Assembly (NCBI GenBank): GCA_030832235.1 | Contig: JAURJO010000260.1 | Span: forward strand, 1-7,039 | DNA: 7,039 nt | From: Verrucomicrobiota bacterium | GTDB lineage: Bacteria > Verrucomicrobiota > Verrucomicrobiia > Opitutales > Opitutaceae | Direction of reading: 5' to 3' | Shown here: positions 6,193 to 7,039 of the stretch, one piece after another | Position numbering within the stretch: position 1 is the first letter of the stretch | Layout of the letters: every line of letters begins with the position of its first letter | Notes under the pieces: generated by a model | What the model saw: only the letters and a program-made list of their open reading frames with translations | Told to the model about the DNA's origin: nothing | Database searches by the model: none | Position numbers and translations under genes: made by a program

Positions 6193-7039
6193 ATGCCTGC
6201 CTCCCCGACCCCCTCATCCGGCGGCCACACGCGCTGGGTCATTTGCGCGCTGCTGCTTTTCGCGGCGACGATCAACTACGTCGACCGCCAGATCATCGGT
6301 ATCCTCAAGCCCACGCTGACGCAGGAGTTCGGCTGGTCCGATGAGCGGATCTACGCCGGCATCGTGTTCAGTTTCCAGCTGGCCTACGCGATCGGCATGC
6401 TCGTCGCGGGCCGGATCATCGACGGTATCGGTTTACGCCTCGGTTTCACCGTCTTCATCGCGTTGTGGAGCCTCGCGGCGGCGGGACACGCCTTCGCGCA
6501 CAAGCTCCCCGAGTTCACCGTCCCGGCGCTGGTGATCAGCGACAAACTCGGCGTGGCCTTCATCTCCCTTTCCGGCGCGGCCGCGGGCTTCGCGCTGATG
6601 CGCTTCCTGCTCGGTCTTGGCGAGGCGGGTAATTTCCCCGCGGCCATCAAGACCGTCGCGGAGTGGTTCCCGAAGAAGGAACGCGCGCTCGCCACGGGCA
6701 TTTTCAATTCCGGCACCAACATCGGCGCGCTGCTCACGCCGATCCTGGTTCCGTGGATCACGCTGCACTGGGGCTGGGAATGGGCCTTCCTTATCACGGG
6801 CCTCGTCGGACTGCTCTGGATCGTGTGGTGGTGGATCGAATACCGCTCCCCCGAATCGCATCCGCGGCTGGTGCCGGCCGAACTCGCCCACATCCGCGCC
6901 GATCCGCCGGACACCATCACGCCGGTGAAGTGGTCGAGCCTGCTGCCGCACCGCCAGACTTGGTCCTTCGCGATCGGCAAGTTTCTCACGGACCCGATCT
7001 GGTGGCTCTACCTCTTCTGGATTCCGAATTTGATCACCC
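6193..7039 (+). CDS. Major facilitator superfamily transporter, hexuronate/galactonate type (3' end outside window)
   Basis: The first 282 codons of an inner-membrane symporter; the frame is still open at the window edge. It resembles ExuT/GudP/DgoT-type proton symporters for hexuronates and sugar acids. Visible marks: TM1 about 14-29 followed by 'NYVDRQ' (D31, R32); the TM2-TM3 loop 'GRIIDGIGLR' (73-82), a good motif A; TM4 'RFLLGLGEAGNFPAA' (137-151) with E144, followed by 'IKTVAEWFPKKERALATGIF', very typical of the hexuronate group; then TM5-TM6 and a central loop with 'EYRSPESHPRLVPAELAHI'. D31 and E144 correspond in position to the coupling acids described for DgoT (inference). About 29 residues (103-131) form an extended TM3-TM4 loop. 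The ATG at 6193 gives a short hydrophilic N-terminus before TM1. No Shine-Dalgarno motif precedes it. It may head a sugar-acid catabolic operon beyond the window. Confidence 0.92.
   Translation, partial: MPASPTPSSGGHTRWVICALLLFAATINYVDRQIIGILKPTLTQEFGWSDERIYAGIVFSFQLAYAIGMLVAGRIIDGIGLRLGFTVFIALWSLAAAGHAFAHKLPEFTVPALVISDKLGVAFISLSGAAAGFALMRFLLGLGEAGNFPAAIKTVAEWFPKKERALATGIFNSGTNIGALLTPILVPWITLHWGWEWAFLITGLVGLLWIVWWWIEYRSPESHPRLVPAELAHIRADPPDTITPVKWSSLLPHRQTWSFAIGKFLTDPIWWLYLFWIPNLIT

Noticed and set aside
6384..6989. Open frame of 201 codons on the minus strand opposite the rightmost transporter
   Set aside because: The plus strand encodes a clear hexuronate-type major facilitator that stays open to the window edge; the antisense translation shows no domain.
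1..7039. Mobile element, phage, CRISPR, toxin-antitoxin or defence genes
   Set aside because: No transposase, integrase, terminal repeats, spaced direct repeats or known defence domains were seen; every substantial frame is explained by housekeeping, envelope or transport genes.

Overview
The window is about 7 kb of G+C-rich bacterial chromosome with dense coding and short intergenic gaps. Protein character points to Verrucomicrobiota, most likely Opitutaceae (Opitutus or Lacunisphaera-like). The main reasons are the TonB-dependent receptor, with its 'VQLTAFTV' N-terminal box and a plug opening of a kind I associate with the expanded receptor families of that group, and the ACS-family/hexuronate-type transporters. 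This assignment is inference from protein style; no rRNA or other marker is present.

Layout from left to right. 107-1117 (+) is hemB, a complete porphobilinogen synthase of the magnesium, non-zinc-cysteine type. It converges, with only 15 bp between stops, on 1133-1723 (-), a short outer-membrane polysaccharide export lipoprotein (Poly_export plus one SLBB domain). Next on the minus strand is 1812-4466, a complete 884-residue TonB-dependent outer-membrane receptor, followed at its 3' side by a GC-rich stem-loop (about 1776-1804). Upstream of it, same strand and 126 bp away, is 4593-6083, a complete 496-residue major facilitator (anion:cation symporter type). A 109-bp divergent intergenic region (6084-6192) with a TTGACA dyad separates it from 6193->7039 (+), a hexuronate/galactonate-type major facilitator cut off by the window edge.

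How the genes fit together. The receptor and the two inner-membrane symporters look like parts of an uptake locus for organic anions or acidic sugars: TonB-driven import across the outer membrane, then proton-coupled symport across the inner membrane. The divergent arrangement suggests shared control. The substrate is not shown by the sequence; uronates are the best guess from the rightmost transporter. hemB (tetrapyrrole synthesis) and the export lipoprotein look like unrelated neighbours.

I found no RNA genes, CRISPR array, insertion sequence, phage gene or defence system. No stretch over 300 bases lacks a gene. The noteworthy points are modest: extra-long TM3-TM4 loops in both transporters, the symmetric divergent promoter/operator region, and the lack of Shine-Dalgarno motifs in front of all five starts.
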